The notes under the pieces were generated by a model. The model saw only the letters and a program-made list of their open reading frames with translations, did no database searches and was not told the DNA's origin. The position numbers and the translations under genes are program-made. Of a DNA stretch of 64,000 nucleotides, positions 19,963 to 32,621 are shown piece by piece. Source of the stretch: Promerops cafer (taxonomy: Eukaryota; Chordata; Aves; Passeriformes; Nectariniidae). The DNA lies in assembly GCA_013398275.1 (NCBI GenBank), contig VZSE01010902.1, positions 27,104-91,103 of the forward strand, read 5' to 3'. The first letter of the stretch is position 1, and the number at the start of each line of letters is the position of its first letter.

Positions 19963-22944
19963 CTCCCAGCTGATTTTTCCTGGGCTCAGTGCTTCTCTCC
20001 CCTGACCACGCCCTGCCCTTGAGCACAGCCCGAGGTTTTTCAGGTGTAAATTGAAATTTCTCGAGTCGGAGCAGGAGCTCAGCGTGGACTCAGCCTTTAA
20101 TTAAGCCCAGTTTTATCTGCCCCTCATCCCCTGCCCCCTCCCTGGCAGCCCTGCAGGGACAGCAGTGCAGCAGCGATGGCATCAGCGGCTGTGTCCCCCA
20201 CCCAAAGGACAAATGACTTCACATCGTCACAGCCTGACCTTCTAAACCTCTTTTTATTCTCAAATAAATCCAGCATTTCCATCTCTCAGAACAGGGGAAA
20301 ATCCCTACTGATGTCAAGGGTGCATTAACGTGAAATACTCTGCTTTGTGGATAGAGATGGAAGTGAATTCTGAATAAAATATCAATCAGGGATCCCCCTC
20401 CACTGAATTTTCTTCGTTCTGCATTGCAGCCAAATCCTTGCTATAAGTCATTACACTGCAACTCCAGCTGTTCCTTTAATTATTAATATTCTTAATGGCA
20501 GTTAGAGACAACATTTTAATTAGAAATCAGCCACCAACAGCTAAATATTAATTCTGAAATACACACAAAAGTATTTTAAAGTTCATGAATCAGCTGTGCG
20601 ATAAATTCCAGAAATAACAGTGAGGCCTGCAGGGCAAAAATCAACATTTACCTTCGAAATGCTCTAAGTAGGGACTGAACATCATTTTCCCTCTGAGCAG
20701 GGTGGGGTCCTACCAAATAAAAGTGTTTTGCACTGACTGTGCACTTGAATTTCTCTTGCTGTGAAAGAAATGATTCCCAATTCTGTGTGTTCATTAAATC
20801 CTTACACATCCTCTCCCTACCTAAATATTTTCCCCAGTTCAGGCTCCTTTCCTGGTGCAGCTTCCTTGTGTGCATCATATTTACATAAATATTTACCACG
20901 CTGGAAAGAAACGCTCCAGGGGAATGGATCGAAATAAAGTGACAGTACTGAAGAGATGGGAAAGCCTGGGAGGAAAAGTGGGAAAAACAGAGGAGGAAAG
21001 CTCATTATGGAAATTGTCTGGACCACACTGATGGCACCAGACACTGGAAAGGGAGGGGATGTCACCACTTCTCCTGCATGGTTCTCATCAGGAAACTTAG
21101 AAAATCTTCTCCATTTCCCAAATTTCTCCTGCCAATTTGGAGACCCTGATTTGGCTCCAAATCAGCAGGAGTGACGAGTGACAAACCTCATTTATTAACA
21201 AGCTGCAATTATTCAACTCCTCACTCCTAAAGGACAGCAAGGTCAGAGCCACACGCAGCCCTGTGAAGAGATTTTCCCTCTCACACCCAGGAACCTCCAG
21301 TTCAACCACAACACCCTGGGACACCCCCAGGTGATGACTTTTCCTCCCAGATTCCTCAGTCTGCAGGAACTTGGGTGCTGACGCTTCCCTGCCACGCCCG
21401 CAGAGAGGTTTTTACAGGATTTAGACTGGCAGGAAGGGAACCCAAATGTTGCAGCACATTAGTAGGACAGCACACGGCTCTGCCCTAATTTTGGGTGCTC
21501 CTGCTGGGCTTTGAAGGTTGAGGAGAGCTGTGTGTCAGCAGCTCTGCTCGAGAGGAGGGGATGGGGAGGGCAGGCACAGTCTGGGCTTCAACAGCTGCTG
21601 TCCGACACCCGGAGCTGTTCTCCAAGAGTTGTCCCCTCTCTTCACAGCCAATCTGGGATTTGTTACAATCCCCAGGCTAAGCTGACCCAGCACATGCTCA
21701 GCCTGTGAAATCACGTCCACCTCCCCCCTTTAAATTCTTTTACATCATCATCACTATAAATTCAATTGTTGACTAAATATCCACCTGCAAATTCCCATCG
21801 TGTGAAAACTTGGGATTCCAGCAGGTAAAGGTGAGGTTCAGGCTGTGAGATCCTTTTCATAACAACACAAAGAATCAAATCTTAATGAAATTAAAGTGGG
21901 TGCCACCAAACACAGCAGTCTGGAGAAGCCACGTGCATCCAAAATTCCCATTTTCCCAATGCCAGCTCAGCCATCCCAAATCTGCTGCACAGATGACAAC
22001 CCCTTTGTCTGCAGAAACGCAGGGAAAAGTCATTCCTGCTTGGCAGGAGGATGAGGAGCGAGCCTCAAGGATGAGCTGGGCCTTTGGGATGGATTGGTGC
22101 AAGTGCTGCTGGCAGTGAGCCACAGAAATCACCGGGAATTTTGTCACTTCATTGGCTTTTTTCCCTTATTTTTTCATTAAAGAGATTGAGCAGTTCCTCT
22201 GGAAGAGGCAAAAGTACAAAGCCAGGCTTTGTTTGCATGAGGAAACAGCAGGATCTGGAGAGGTGGGCATAGACAACTTCCCCCAGCATTCTTCATTCCA
22301 AAATGAATTTGAAAAGGAGCCCAAATTCCCTGCAGTGGAGAATATTTAACCTGAGACAGCTCAGTTCCTGCTCCCGCTGAAATCCCCCGAACTGGGCAGC
22401 TCCTCAGAAATACCCCCTCAATCCCAAACCTGGCTGGCCGATTTTGCCCCCAGCTCCACCTCTCTGAGGCAGCTCAGCAGAATGTCAGCTCTGCATCCAT
22501 TGATCCGGGCCCTGCTAATTTGAGCCTCCGGGAAATGCTGGTGAATCCACAGGGATATTTATAAAACAACATGTTCCAAACAAAGGCTCAGTGTATTTCT
22601 GTGTATTTACAGGGCAAAGGGGAGAACAGAGAATTAAACCCTGGCAGGAGCAGCTGAACACAGAAGTTGCTGGCGGAAATGCTGAAAATCAAATTACATC
22701 CAGGAATTGAAGCAAATTATTTCTTATTTTCCCAGGATTCTATTTCCCCAAATTATCGCAGCACTGATGGACTTCAGCATTTAGACCTGAAATTGGTTTT
22801 TTTGCTTTATATCCTGGTGTCTCCTTGGGCACCCCAAGAATCCTTTCCTTTCCCTTCTCCTGGCTCCAGACACCCTCCCACAGCTTTATTTTTTCATTAT
22901 TAGAAACCCTTCTCTTGCATTAAAACTCTTCCCACTGATGCTTG
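19963..22944. other. Intergenic, A/T-rich in part, no feature recognised
   Basis: Stretches such as 20470-20600 are A/T-rich with many TAAT words. They could be conserved non-coding sequence, but that cannot be judged without an alignment. No exon or repeat was recognised. Confidence 0.35.
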
Positions 22945-23075
22945 GATTTCACAAAATTGTGAAGGCTGGAAAAAACCTCCAAGGTCAAACCCAACCTTTG
23001 CCCAAATCCCACCTTTTTAACCAGGCCAGAGCCTTGAGTTCCACATCCAGAGGTTCCTTGAACAAATCCATTGGA
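22945..23075 (-). mobile_element. CR1-like 3' fragment, diverged
   Basis: It reads ttgtgaaggctggaaaaaac, ctccaaggtcaaacccaacc and ttgagttccacatccagagg. This matches an older CR1 subfamily on the reverse strand. Confidence 0.6.
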
Positions 23076-24577
23076 AAAAAAAAAATCCATCACAAACATT
23101 TACACCAAACAATAATCCTAAATTACATCTTGGATTTCCCAGCAGTTCTGGACCCACCAACCCTCAGACAAGATGATTTTTCCCCTCAGCTGCTGCTGGA
23201 TTTTCAATTTGTACCCATTTAATAAGAGGACAGCGATCCATTAGGGACGGAGTTCAATTGCCTGCCATTAGTTATTTATTGATTTACTCCGAGGAGTAGC
23301 AGGGATGAGGAATGAGGACTTTTTGCGTTCCACTGGGCCATAAAATTGCTGTGATAATCTAAACCAACATTGCTTGGAGCTGCCTCGTGTTCCTCAGCCC
23401 TTGTGGAGGCTCTTCCGCAGCTCTTCTGGTCGATGAGGAGTTTAAAAGGTGACAAATTCCCATTTATCCCCCACTTAGCAGCTGCCAGTGCTAAATGAGG
23501 ATGTCCATGGATTTCTAACTCCTGGAAGGAGTGGAGGAATCGCTCCTGCTCTCCATGAAAAGTTCTCTGGGACTGCTCCTGTTCACTCCGGGATCACTGC
23601 TCACCACAAACCCTCTCTTGCTCCTACTACAGGAAACCCAGTCTCTGCATGCATTTTGATGTGGTCCGATCTGACTCTAAATTAAAGCTGCTTTACTCCT
23701 TTTTTTATTTCAAGCTCCTTTCTCTACAACAAGCAGCTGCTTCCTCCCCTCCTGTCAAAGCAAGTTGGGTCCATATTTTTTTAATGGAATCAAATATTAA
23801 ATAAATATGGAATTATATCAATAAAAACATAATATACATAAAATTTAGATTTTCCCCCCATCATTTTTAGTTTAAAAGCAAGTCTATTCCATGTTTTTTC
23901 AAACCCAAGGGAGCTGTACTGCCGTGCCCTGCTGAAAACATCCTGATTAACCCCCCCCAGCTCTTTATGGCATTTTATGGAGCATGAAAGTTGCCCAGAG
24001 CATGACAAGAGCCGTGGATGCTGAGCATGCTGATAACGGGGCAGGAGGAGCATCAAGCCCCTCCTCAGGCCGTTCCCAATGAGGCGAGCGCACCGCAAAG
24101 AGCCCGGGCCCAGGGCAGATCTCCCCAGCGCCCACCGCCTTCATCGGCCAAGATTTGCAGGGAAAAGTCTTCCCCACGGGGGGTTCGGGCACTCCCTGCA
24201 GGTCCCTTTTTCTCATTTTTTAAATCTGTGATCCCCAAATAATTTCAGGGGTTTTTTTCAGCCCCAGTTCCACCCCAGCCCAATTTTGGGGAAGTCAGAG
24301 CTTTGCCAGTTCAGACAAACCCAGGGGCTGGGTGTTTAGGGAGTGTGGAAGCCCTAGGAATGTGCAGCAGAGAGGTTTAGTGCATCCAACTGAGCGGGAG
24401 CAGCCACAAAATCCCATTTTATGGCCTCCCAGAAAGTTTATTTGTAATAATAATGAGTGATTTACAGGATGTGAGGATACAGGATCACGTCTGAGTGGAA
24501 GAGCCACCTTCTCAGACTCACACAGCCTATTTTAGGCTATCCCAGCTACAGGTAAATAAAATTATAATAGAACATGG
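23076..24577. other. Intergenic, no feature recognised
   Basis: No coding exon, RNA gene or clear repeat. Confidence 0.4.
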
Positions 24578-24621
24578 ATAAATTTAAAAAAAATGAAAAA
24601 ATAAAAATAAAAATAAAAAGT
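24578..24621. repeat. A-rich AAAAAT microsatellite
   Basis: Repeated aaaaataaaaataaaaa follows an A/T-rich run. It is low-complexity sequence. Confidence 0.8.
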
Positions 24622-24697
24622 GGAAAGATGGGTGATGCACAGCATCTTCCTCTTATAAACTAAAGTGGTTTTCTTAACAAACAGCTCCATGGTTTTA

Positions 24698-24900
24698 CAA
24701 AATCAGAGAATTTTGGAACCTTTGGATTAGAAGAACCTGAAAATCATCCAGTGCCACCCCTGCCCTGGGCAGGGACACCTCCCACTGTCTCAGGGTGCTC
24801 CAAACCCCATCCAGGCTGGCCTTGGACCCCTCCAGGGACGCAGGGGCAGCCACAGCTTCCCTGGAAATCCATTCCAGAGCCTCAGCAGCCTCTGAGGACT
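24698..24900 (-). mobile_element. CR1 LINE 3' fragment
   Basis: It reads aaatcagagaattttggaac, atcatccagtgccacccctg, gggcagggacacctcccact and gcaggggcagccacagcttc, on the reverse strand. Confidence 0.8.
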
Positions 24901-25689
24901 GGCTTTGCATCCCGAGTGATCCCAGCTCTCCCCGTGTCCTGGACAAGCCCAACTGGAAAACAGAAAATTCTCTGCGTGGAGCAGGAGGTCACGGAGCTCC
25001 TGCATCCCTGGGGGAAGGAAATGTCCCTTCAGTTATTGCTGCTCCAAAGAGAAACTCAGCCCAGGACACAAAGGAATCCTGCGGATTCCAAGCAAGCCAA
25101 TTAATGAAGTGTTTCTGGAGCTTTTCCAGGCTTGTCAGAAAAAAAGAGTCAGGACTAAGAGCTGGTTCAAAGACAAGGCCTGGCTGGAGTTTGGAGATGT
25201 TATCACCACTCACTTCCTCAATGAGACAATATTTGTGTGGAAGGAACACAGAGTTCCAGGCAGCCTGGATTTCTCTGCTCTCGGCTCTGGAATCCCTGAG
25301 GAGAGGCTCAAAGTCAGGGCTCCTGAACCCTCTGGATCTGGAACAGACGCCCTGGGCCAGGGCTGCCCTTCCAAAACTTGGCCCACGTCCTCAGCCGTGC
25401 TGATTTACACCCTGGAGCTCCAGTTCCACAGGCTTGGCCCTGCCTGGGGTAATGAATCCATGTCCTGGAGTCCTGCTAAAGAGAGCAGCCACAGCAACTT
25501 GACTGAGAAAAATGGGAAAAATCAGTCAGAAGGAAAAAAATCATAAATTCAGCTGCTCAGTCAGTAGCTAAGGAAGGCTGGGGATTGCACAGGGAGTTCT
25601 GACAATCCGTATTCCAGAGGAACAATTCCCAACACTCATTCAAAGTCAGAGAGAATTGGGAATCATTCCAAATGCTTCATCCAGAGGAT
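24901..25689. other. Intergenic, no feature recognised
   Basis: A long open frame exists on the + strand (25109-25546), but it has no recognisable domain and is most likely chance. Confidence 0.4.
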
Positions 25690-26052
25690 GGGTTGGGAAT
25701 GTTCAGCCTTGGAGAAGAGAACGTTGGAGGTGACATAATTGTGGCCTGAAGGAGCGACAGGAAAGGTGGAGGGAGACTTTGGACATGGGATGGAGGGACA
25801 GGAAAAGGGAGAATGGGTTACAACATGAAAGGGCAGGGTTAGATGGGATATTGGGAAAGAGTTCTTCCCTGTGAGGGGCTGGGATGGAATTCCCAGAGCA
25901 GCTGTGGCTGCCCCTGGATCCCTGGCAGTGTCCAAGGCCAGGCTGGAGCAGCCTGGGACAGTGGAGGTGTCCCTGCCCATGGCAGGGGTGGAACTGGGTG
26001 GGATTTAAGTTCCCTTCCCACCCAAACCATCCTGGAATTTTATGATTATTTT
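25690..26052 (+). mobile_element. CR1 LINE 3' fragment
   Basis: It runs from cagccttggagaagagaacg through gggatggaattcccagagca and ggctgcccctggatccctgg to cccaaaccatcctggaattt. This is a forward CR1 3' region including the terminus. Confidence 0.88.
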
Positions 26053-27489
26053 ATTTTGATGCACTGTTTTTCCTTTTGATTTTTAATTTAACCCGTTTCC
26101 CATCAATCCACCCGACTGCCATGGAAAATGTACCCTCAGTACAGAGATATTTGTGAGCAGGGATGGAGTTCAAGGGTCAGAACCACGTAATCCTTCCCAG
26201 TAGATTGATTAACTTTAAGATCTGACAAGCATTACACCGAAAGCACCAGCCCAGACAACCCCAGATCTCCCCAGCCTTTGGCTGAGCCTTTCAAATAGAA
26301 AATTTATTTAGTGCTGAGTGGAACTCAGGTTGATTTGCCTCCCATGTGACAACCAGAGGCCTGGAAGTGCAAGTGGCTGGGAGATGATTTGATCTTGCCC
26401 TTGAGTCCACGATGCAGAGGCCAAGATTTACATCCACGAGTTTCATTTTAACTCCCAACCCCTTCCAAACCCTGCAGTGATGAAATCAGAGTGTGACGCA
26501 ACCACAGACCAATGTCACATTTGCCTCCCGGGGGTTTTGCTGCTTCATGTTAATTCTGGCCTCATTTTCAAAGCAACTTCAGAAGTTTCGAGTTACCAGA
26601 GCTCTCTGCTCAGGGGCTTAGGCCAGAGAGGGACAAAAGATCCTTCTGAACTGATTTATTTTCAGCTCTGAAAATGCAAATGGATCTCACACTTAAAGTC
26701 TTCTTGGCTGCACTAAAAACATAAAAGCCTCAACTCAGCCAGGGAGTGAGGGAGCAGGAGCAGCCCCAGCCGGGTGCTTCGGTCCCTCCTCCCCCTGCAG
26801 GGTGCTGGGAATGCATCCCTTGGGAATGAGGCTATCGGGAACATGCCAGGGGTGCCACGTTCCCTCCTGGGCTCCACTCCGCACCTTCCAGGTCCGTGTA
26901 AAGGATGTCTGAGGCACCTTGGAGTGCTCTGAGCACAGCCCAGCTCACTCCTGCGGCGCTGGGCAGCTTTTAATTGAATTCTGTGACCTCTGAGCCAAAG
27001 AAAGAACAGTCCCATGGATTCCAGGCTCATTTTCTTAATGGAAAGCTGCTCGAATTAAACGGATTTTGAAAGAAAAGGGTTCAGCTGCAGAGCTGAGAGG
27101 GGAAGCAGAGCACGGAGGGCCAGCTTTGAGCCTGCCCGGGATCTGAGATTCCTGTGGATGAATTTCCAGTCCCAACTCCGTGGTTGCCCTCACTCCACAC
27201 AGGGAGCAGGGCGCTTGAAATCCGGGAGAAGCCGCCGAGGCTTTTCCTCCTCTCTGCAGCTCACTCAGCTCCAGCTCCAGTTCTAATTCCAAACGTGGAC
27301 TGGAGAGGGAGGCGGAGTCCATGAAACCCCTCCGGATCCCGGGATGAGCTATCCCCTGATTGCCCTGGAACAGAAACGGCTCCAGGTGACTTTGGAATGT
27401 CAGAAGGTGTGTTTGGAGTGACTTTGGAATGTCACCCCCAGCTCCTGCTGCCTCTGGGCTGTGCCGGACCCGGCTCCGGGGCAGGAGGG
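26053..27489. other. Intergenic, no feature recognised
   Basis: No gene was recognised. Sequence near 27200-27480 is moderately CpG-containing. Confidence 0.4.
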
Positions 27490-27729
27490 GCTGAACTGAT
27501 GCTCCCGGGGCTGAGCTGATGCTCCCGGGGCTGAATTGCTGCTCCCGGGGCTGAATTGCTGCTCCCGGGGCTGAATTGCTGCTCCCGGGGCTGAATTGCT
27601 GTTCCCGGGGCTGAGCTGATGTTCCTGGGGCTGAGCTGATGCTCCCGGGGCTGAGCTGATATTCCCGGGGCTGAGCTGATGTTCCCGGGGCTGAGCTGAT
27701 GTTCCCGGGGCTGAGCTGATGCTCCAGGG
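27490..27729. repeat. 20-bp minisatellite, 12 units
   Basis: The unit is ctgagctgatgctcccgggg, phased every 20 bases from 27490/27491, with ctgaattgct and gttcccgggg variants. Almost every unit has a CCCGGG core and therefore a CpG. It produces spurious long minus-strand open frames. Confidence 0.95.
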
Positions 27730-27837
27730 AAGCATCCAGGGCCTGCCAGAGCTGGGGAAGGGCTGCAGGCAACAGCTCCGTGCCTTGGAACCCCTCAGTA
27801 TTGGGGATAATTGCAGCTGCAGCTCAATAATTGGGAG

Positions 27838-28139
27838 AAAATCACTAATTAATAACCTAATCAGATGCTTAATGTTGTGTCTGTCCATAGAGCACCTTCT
27901 TTGGGCAGATTCAGTCCTTTAATAGCACAAATTTCTTTGCATTCCCTTTAAGAAAGTGCTTGAATTAATGAGGATTCAGGATGTGAGAATGGAAAAAGAA
28001 TTAAAAATAAAATAAAATAAATTAGGAAAGCAAACTCAAAGAGTTCCCAGCACGGCTCGAAACTCCAGGTGAGCCCAGCACTTTGTTCTAATTGCAACCA
28101 TAAATTGGATGCTGAAAAATTAAATAATCTGTTTTTATT
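27838..28139 (+). repeat. Local direct duplication, copy A
   Basis: It starts aaatcactaattaataacct and includes cctttaatagcacaaa, gaggattcagg and caaagagttc, ending near ctttgttctaattgcaacca. The same order recurs at 29431-29778 with moderate divergence and indels. Confidence 0.8.
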
Positions 28140-28889
28140 GTGGGGCAAACTCACCCCAGGCCTGAGAGCCCCAGGATTCCTATTTAAATAAAAAAATAAA
28201 ACTCTTTTACAATGATATTCAAAGCTTTTACTTCCCCCCCTTAAACCATAATCAGAAAAAAAAAACTGAGGTAGAAGGTTTGGAATAATTTCCAGTTGGT
28301 CTTTACTTTCCACCTTTCTCAGGTCACACTGCAATTTCCAGAAGAGGAAAAAAAACCAAGACCAAAAATCAGTTTATTGCACTTATAGACACAGAGAAAC
28401 TTTATAATATTTGTGTTCTCACAGCAGCGAAATTTTATGGCTTTTAAAAGAACATTTAATAATTTTTCACCCTGTCCTTCCTCAGAGCTCTCTATTCCAG
28501 GAGACTTCAGAACCTCAGTTGTGTCCCAATTTGCTTCCTAAATGTCATTTTTACTGCATTGGAGCACTGGAAGGGGTTCAAATCAGGCAAATAATAAAGG
28601 AAAGCACTTACAGGCATCTCCAGGAGCAAATAAAGCTGCAGCCACCTCCTCCCAGACAGAATGTTCTGCCCACGGGAAGTTAATGGGACTCTGCAGGGGA
28701 CAAAGGTCCCTCTGGATGCCATCCCGGGCGTGCCCGCCGCAGGTGACAGAAGGGCTGCGGCCTCTGATTAGGAAATCCCCCCGTGGGTGTGATTTGTGCC
28801 CGTGGGTTTGATTCATTCCTGTCCCTTACCCACGGTCCCAGCAGCGCCTGCAGCTCAGCCGGGCCCTGCTGAAGCCTTTTGGGGCTGCC
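28140..28889. other. Intergenic, no feature recognised
   Basis: Nothing was recognised between duplication copy A and the LTR-like element. Confidence 0.4.
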
Positions 28890-29292
28890 TAAAAGCAGAG
28901 GGAATTAAGGAATAAAAAGCAGTTCTATTTACTGAAGGGTCTCCAGGATATTTAGGGCAGGCAAAGCCCCCCAGGGGCTGCACCCAAAATGGACTCACGG
29001 GTCTTCACACTTTTGTAAGTTTGGTCTATTTGCATATTGGGGGTTAATCTCCAATTCCAGCTTCAGCTAATGAAGTCATTTACCCCAGGTTTGCTCCCCC
29101 AGCTCACTTTTGTTTCCATCTCTCAGGCCTGAGGCACTGAGGGGTCCTTGACTGCCAGGCCTGGGGAGGAATTGCTGTGTCTGCCCAAACTGGGGAAGCA
29201 GCAGCTGACCCTGGGTATGAGGTTGGAGTTCTGCACTAAAGAGCTGCAGGATCACAGACACATGAGAAACAGAAAAGCTGAATCCTGAGGCA
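28890..29292 (-). mobile_element. LTR-like interspersed repeat, copy 2
   Basis: On the minus strand it runs agtgatgcctcaggattcag through ccccaatatgcaaatagacc, then on to ttcagtaaatagaactgc and tttttattccttaattccc. That ending resembles the polyadenylation region of an avian endogenous retroviral LTR. The first ~290 bases are nearly identical to 3020-3315. No internal viral coding region is present, so it would be a solo LTR. The class is inferred. Confidence 0.6.
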
Positions 29293-29430
29293 TCACTGCC
29301 CTCCCACACCGGGAGCAGGAAAAGCTCCAGAGCAGCTCCCAGCAGCAGTGGGAGGAACCTCCCCAAGCCAGGGCTGTTTCACAGCCTGGCATGGAGGCCC
29401 CCAGCTTTTCCTGGGCTCAGCTTCAGGAGG

Positions 29431-29778
29431 AAATCACTAATTAATAACCTAATCAATAACCTAATCAGGTGCTTTATGTCGTATCCATCAATAGAGAATC
29501 TTCGGGTGGATTCAGCCCAGCTTTGGTCCATATTCAGTCCTTTAATAGCACAAACTGCCTTGAATCACAGAAAAAAAGTGTTTTAATTAATGAGGATTCA
29601 GGCTGTGGAATGAAAAAAGAATTAAAGATGAAATGAAATGAAATGAAATGAAATAAAATAAAATAAAATAAAATAAAATAAAATAAAATAAAATAACAAA
29701 CACAAAGAGTTCTCAGGCACTTTGTTCTAATTGCAGCTCTAAACTGGATGCTGCCAAATTAAATAATCCATATTTAAA
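29431..29778 (+). repeat. Local direct duplication, copy B
   Basis: It is the paralogue of 27838-28139. It shares aaatcactaattaataacct, gtcctttaatagcacaaa and the ctttgttctaattgca end. It contains an extra aataacctaatc repeat and an expanded pentanucleotide array. Confidence 0.8.
29631..29697. repeat. AAATG/AAATA pentanucleotide microsatellite
   Basis: Five aaatg-type units are followed by about nine aaata units. The other duplication copy has only three or four aaata units at the matching place (about 28004-28022). Confidence 0.95.
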
Positions 29779-29879
29779 TCAAGTAAAATTCATTCGTGCC
29801 CAAATTCAGGGCAGATTTATGGCACAGCAGTGGGATTTAGGGTCACTGCAAATGCAGGCACCTCTTGAGCTCATCAGAG

Positions 29880-30112
29880 AATGGGAATCATGGAATGGTT
29901 CGGGTGGGAAGGGACCTTAAATCCCATCCAGTGCCACCCCTGCCATGGACAGGGACTCCTCCCAGTGTCCCAGGGTGCCCCAAGCCTCACCCAGCCTGGC
30001 CTTGAACTCTTCCAGGGATCCAGGGGTAGCCACAGCTGCTCTGGGAATTCCATCCCAGCCCCTCCCCAGCCTCACAGGGAGGAATTTCTCCCTCACTCCG
30101 TTTTGGGGTGTC
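29880..30112 (-). mobile_element. CR1 LINE 3' fragment
   Basis: It reads ggaatggttcgggtgggaag, atcccatccagtgccacccc and ccaggggtagccacagctgc on the reverse strand, ending near aggaatttctccctcac. Confidence 0.87.
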
Positions 30113-30686
30113 CCATCCTGAAGGTACAACCCGTTTCCCATCGGCAGGGAACACAGAAATCTGAAAGGTCTCCACCTCACTTCAAAGCTGTGCAAAACCT
30201 TTCCCTGCTGCTTTGACAACATCCTGAGGGATAAATGCTGTCCCAAGGCACAGTGTGGGAAATTAAGGTTAATTCTAGGGAATGACACCAATGTATAATT
30301 GGACTGGAGTTGGGGAGCTGGAGTTCAGCTTTACCCCAGGATACATCAGGTGGAATTCCATTGGGACCAGAATAATTGGAGTGCTGTAAAAATAGCACGA
30401 GGAGGCAGAAGACAGCCCCTGAGGTGGGGAAGCACAGGAAATTGGAGAATTCAGACTATATCTTAATATACAGATCTGGGAGGAAAAGAAAATTAAAATG
30501 TAGGCAGGGCCTGCTTGGCAGAGAGGAGACAAAGGCAGGATTGGTGCAGATTTAGGGATTCAGGGCAAATTCCGTGCTGGAAAGAGACAGAGAAGTGCTG
30601 GAGCTGGTGCAGAATCTCAGGAGGGGGCAAAGCTGCAAGACTCTGAGCCTGGCCCTATTTTGTTGCTAAAAATTCTGATTATCCTT
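30113..30686. other. Intergenic, no feature recognised
   Basis: No supported feature. Confidence 0.4.
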
Positions 30687-30886
30687 TGTCCTTCCTCTCT
30701 GCATCATCCTCATCCTCAGCTCCCACCTCCCTCCTCTTCCACCCCTGAGTTATCAGCTTTGCTCTTCCTCTCTGCATCCTCCTCCTCATCATCCTCAGCT
30801 TCCATTTCCTTCCTCTTCCACCCCTGAATGATCAGCCTTGTCCTTCCTCTCTGCACCATCCTCATCCTCAGCTTCCATCTCCCTCG
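30687..30886 (+). repeat. About 75-79-bp pyrimidine-rich tandem repeat, 2.6 units
   Basis: Units begin at 30687, 30760 and 30839 with tgtccttcctctctgca or close variants. They contain tcatcctcatcctcagct and ccacccctgagttatcagc. Confidence 0.8.
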
Positions 30887-32089
30887 ACCCCCCCAGTCCC
30901 AGGGGATGCTGCATTCCCAAAATCACCTGTGCAGCTCTGCCACACCCCCACGCCAGGCAGGGGAGCTTTGTGGCGCAGGGAATGGCCTTGGGCTGTCTGG
31001 AAAGGCTCTTCACAGTTCTTAGAATTGCCATCTGACAATCGGGGTTTGGGTTTTTTTCTTTCCTGGTACAAAGAGGGGGAGGAAAGAAAAACAACTGCAG
31101 CACTGCTGGTCGTGGGCATCATCTGCAGGCTGATGTCAGATCTGCTCACGCTGACCTACATGTCCCCATGGACTCTCTAATTCATGCTGCAGATACTGCA
31201 GAGAGATGGGTGGGGTTTCTGCATGGGGGAAAAAATAAAGAGATTTAAAGATATAATCACACCCTGCCCAGCCAGAGAGAGGCTGTGGGTTTGGAGAAAT
31301 GTGCTTAAGTGAGAGAATATGCAGATTATTTTTATATTTCTGTTATGCAGATGAATTATAAAAGTCATTCTGGACACAGTTTTCTACTTCTGTTTCACAG
31401 AGTTCCAAACTAACTGGTGACATTCAGCAAACAAGAGCAGGAGAACAGGGTTTAGAAACCCCAAATGTTCTTCCCACAGAAGAAAAACTTATTTCCAGTT
31501 TCAACACAATTTGGTTTCACTTTTAATGCATTTTTAGGTAGGCTTTTTGTTTGTTTTAGAATAAATGAGGCTTCCTGGCAAATTCCCATTTCTCATTCCC
31601 TGGTTTGGGGTGCCCAGAAGGATTTTGTCTCTCTTTTTGTGCTTCCAGTGGCACCTCACCTCAAGAATGAGAGCGTTTACCCCAATTTAAAGCAGAAATC
31701 CCCACCCTGCCTGCAGAGGCAGCACCTGGCCCCAAGCTGGGCTTTATTTCACCAGACCCCCCGAATTTCTCGCTGGCACTCGGGGCCCAGCCCAGCCCAT
31801 GAGGGTTTCCTGGCAGGGCTCTGCAGTGCTAATTAGGATAATTAATGGGCTGCCACCACGCTGCCTCTGTGCTCCTATTCCATCCTACCCCCACCAGGAA
31901 CTTTAGCACATGGAAATGCTCACGCTGGAGCTTGGCTTCAGAAAACAAAATGTGAGCAAAGAAACGGGCCCAGGCTGCACTGGGATGAGGGGGAATTTAG
32001 AGAGGGAATGGCAGCAGCAAATTCCCACCAGCACCAAGTGGAAATATTCATTTAAAGTGGCAGGAAAAGCTGCAGACTGGAGCGGTTTG
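30887..32089. other. Intergenic, no feature recognised
   Basis: No coding exon or repeat recognised. Confidence 0.4.
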
Positions 32090-32316
32090 TGCAGGAGCAG
32101 TGTGGGGATGGAGGCTTTTCTTGTTCCACTGCAGGAAAACACTGCTGCTGCTGGAGGGATGCAGCAGGTGCAGAACATGGCCAGAATTAACCAGGCTGCA
32201 GCTCCTCCTCTGCAGCTCCTCCTGCATCCGTTGTCTCCTCAGCACTCCCTGCCCTCAGCAAGGCTTTTTAAATCTACAGTGTGGTGATTACTGCAATTAA
32301 TGCAGCTGAAATGGGT
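32090..32316 (+). repeat. Unclassified dispersed repeat, copy 1
   Basis: It shares gatgcagcaggtgcagaaca, ggctgcagctcctcctctgc and attactgcaattaatgcagc, in that order, with the reverse complement of 35277-35490. It is clearly diverged. The family was not recognised. Confidence 0.55.
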
Positions 32317-32367
32317 TATTTACAGTGCCTGGATATCCAGAGCCTTATGGAGCTGATGGAGGAGAGA

Positions 32368-32580
32368 TTTTGGTGGGATATTGGGAAGGAATTCTCCCCT
32401 GTGCGGGTGGGGAGGGGCTGGGATGGAATTCCCAGAGCAGCTGTGGCTGCCCCTGGATCCCTGGAAGTGTCCAAGGCCAGGCTGGAGCAGCCTGGGATGG
32501 TGGGAGGTGTCCCTGCCCATGGCAGGGGTGGCACTGGGTGAGATTTAAGGTCCTTTCCCACCCAAACCATTCCATCATGT
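32368..32580 (+). mobile_element. CR1 LINE 3' fragment
   Basis: It reads gtgggatattgggaaggaat, gggatggaattcccagagca, tccctgcccatggcaggggt and ggtcctttcccacccaaacc. It is forward and 3'-complete. Confidence 0.9.
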
Positions 32581-32621
32581 GTGAAAAAACCAGGCAGGTG
32601 CATGAAGAACACCAAGCTTGC

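Noticed and set aside
25109..25546. 145-codon plus-strand open frame
   Set aside because: No recognisable domain, no splice context, composition like surrounding intergenic DNA.
27035..27772. 245-codon minus-strand open frame
   Set aside because: Its middle is the 20-bp CCCGGG array and the rest has no recognisable domain; a low-complexity artefact.
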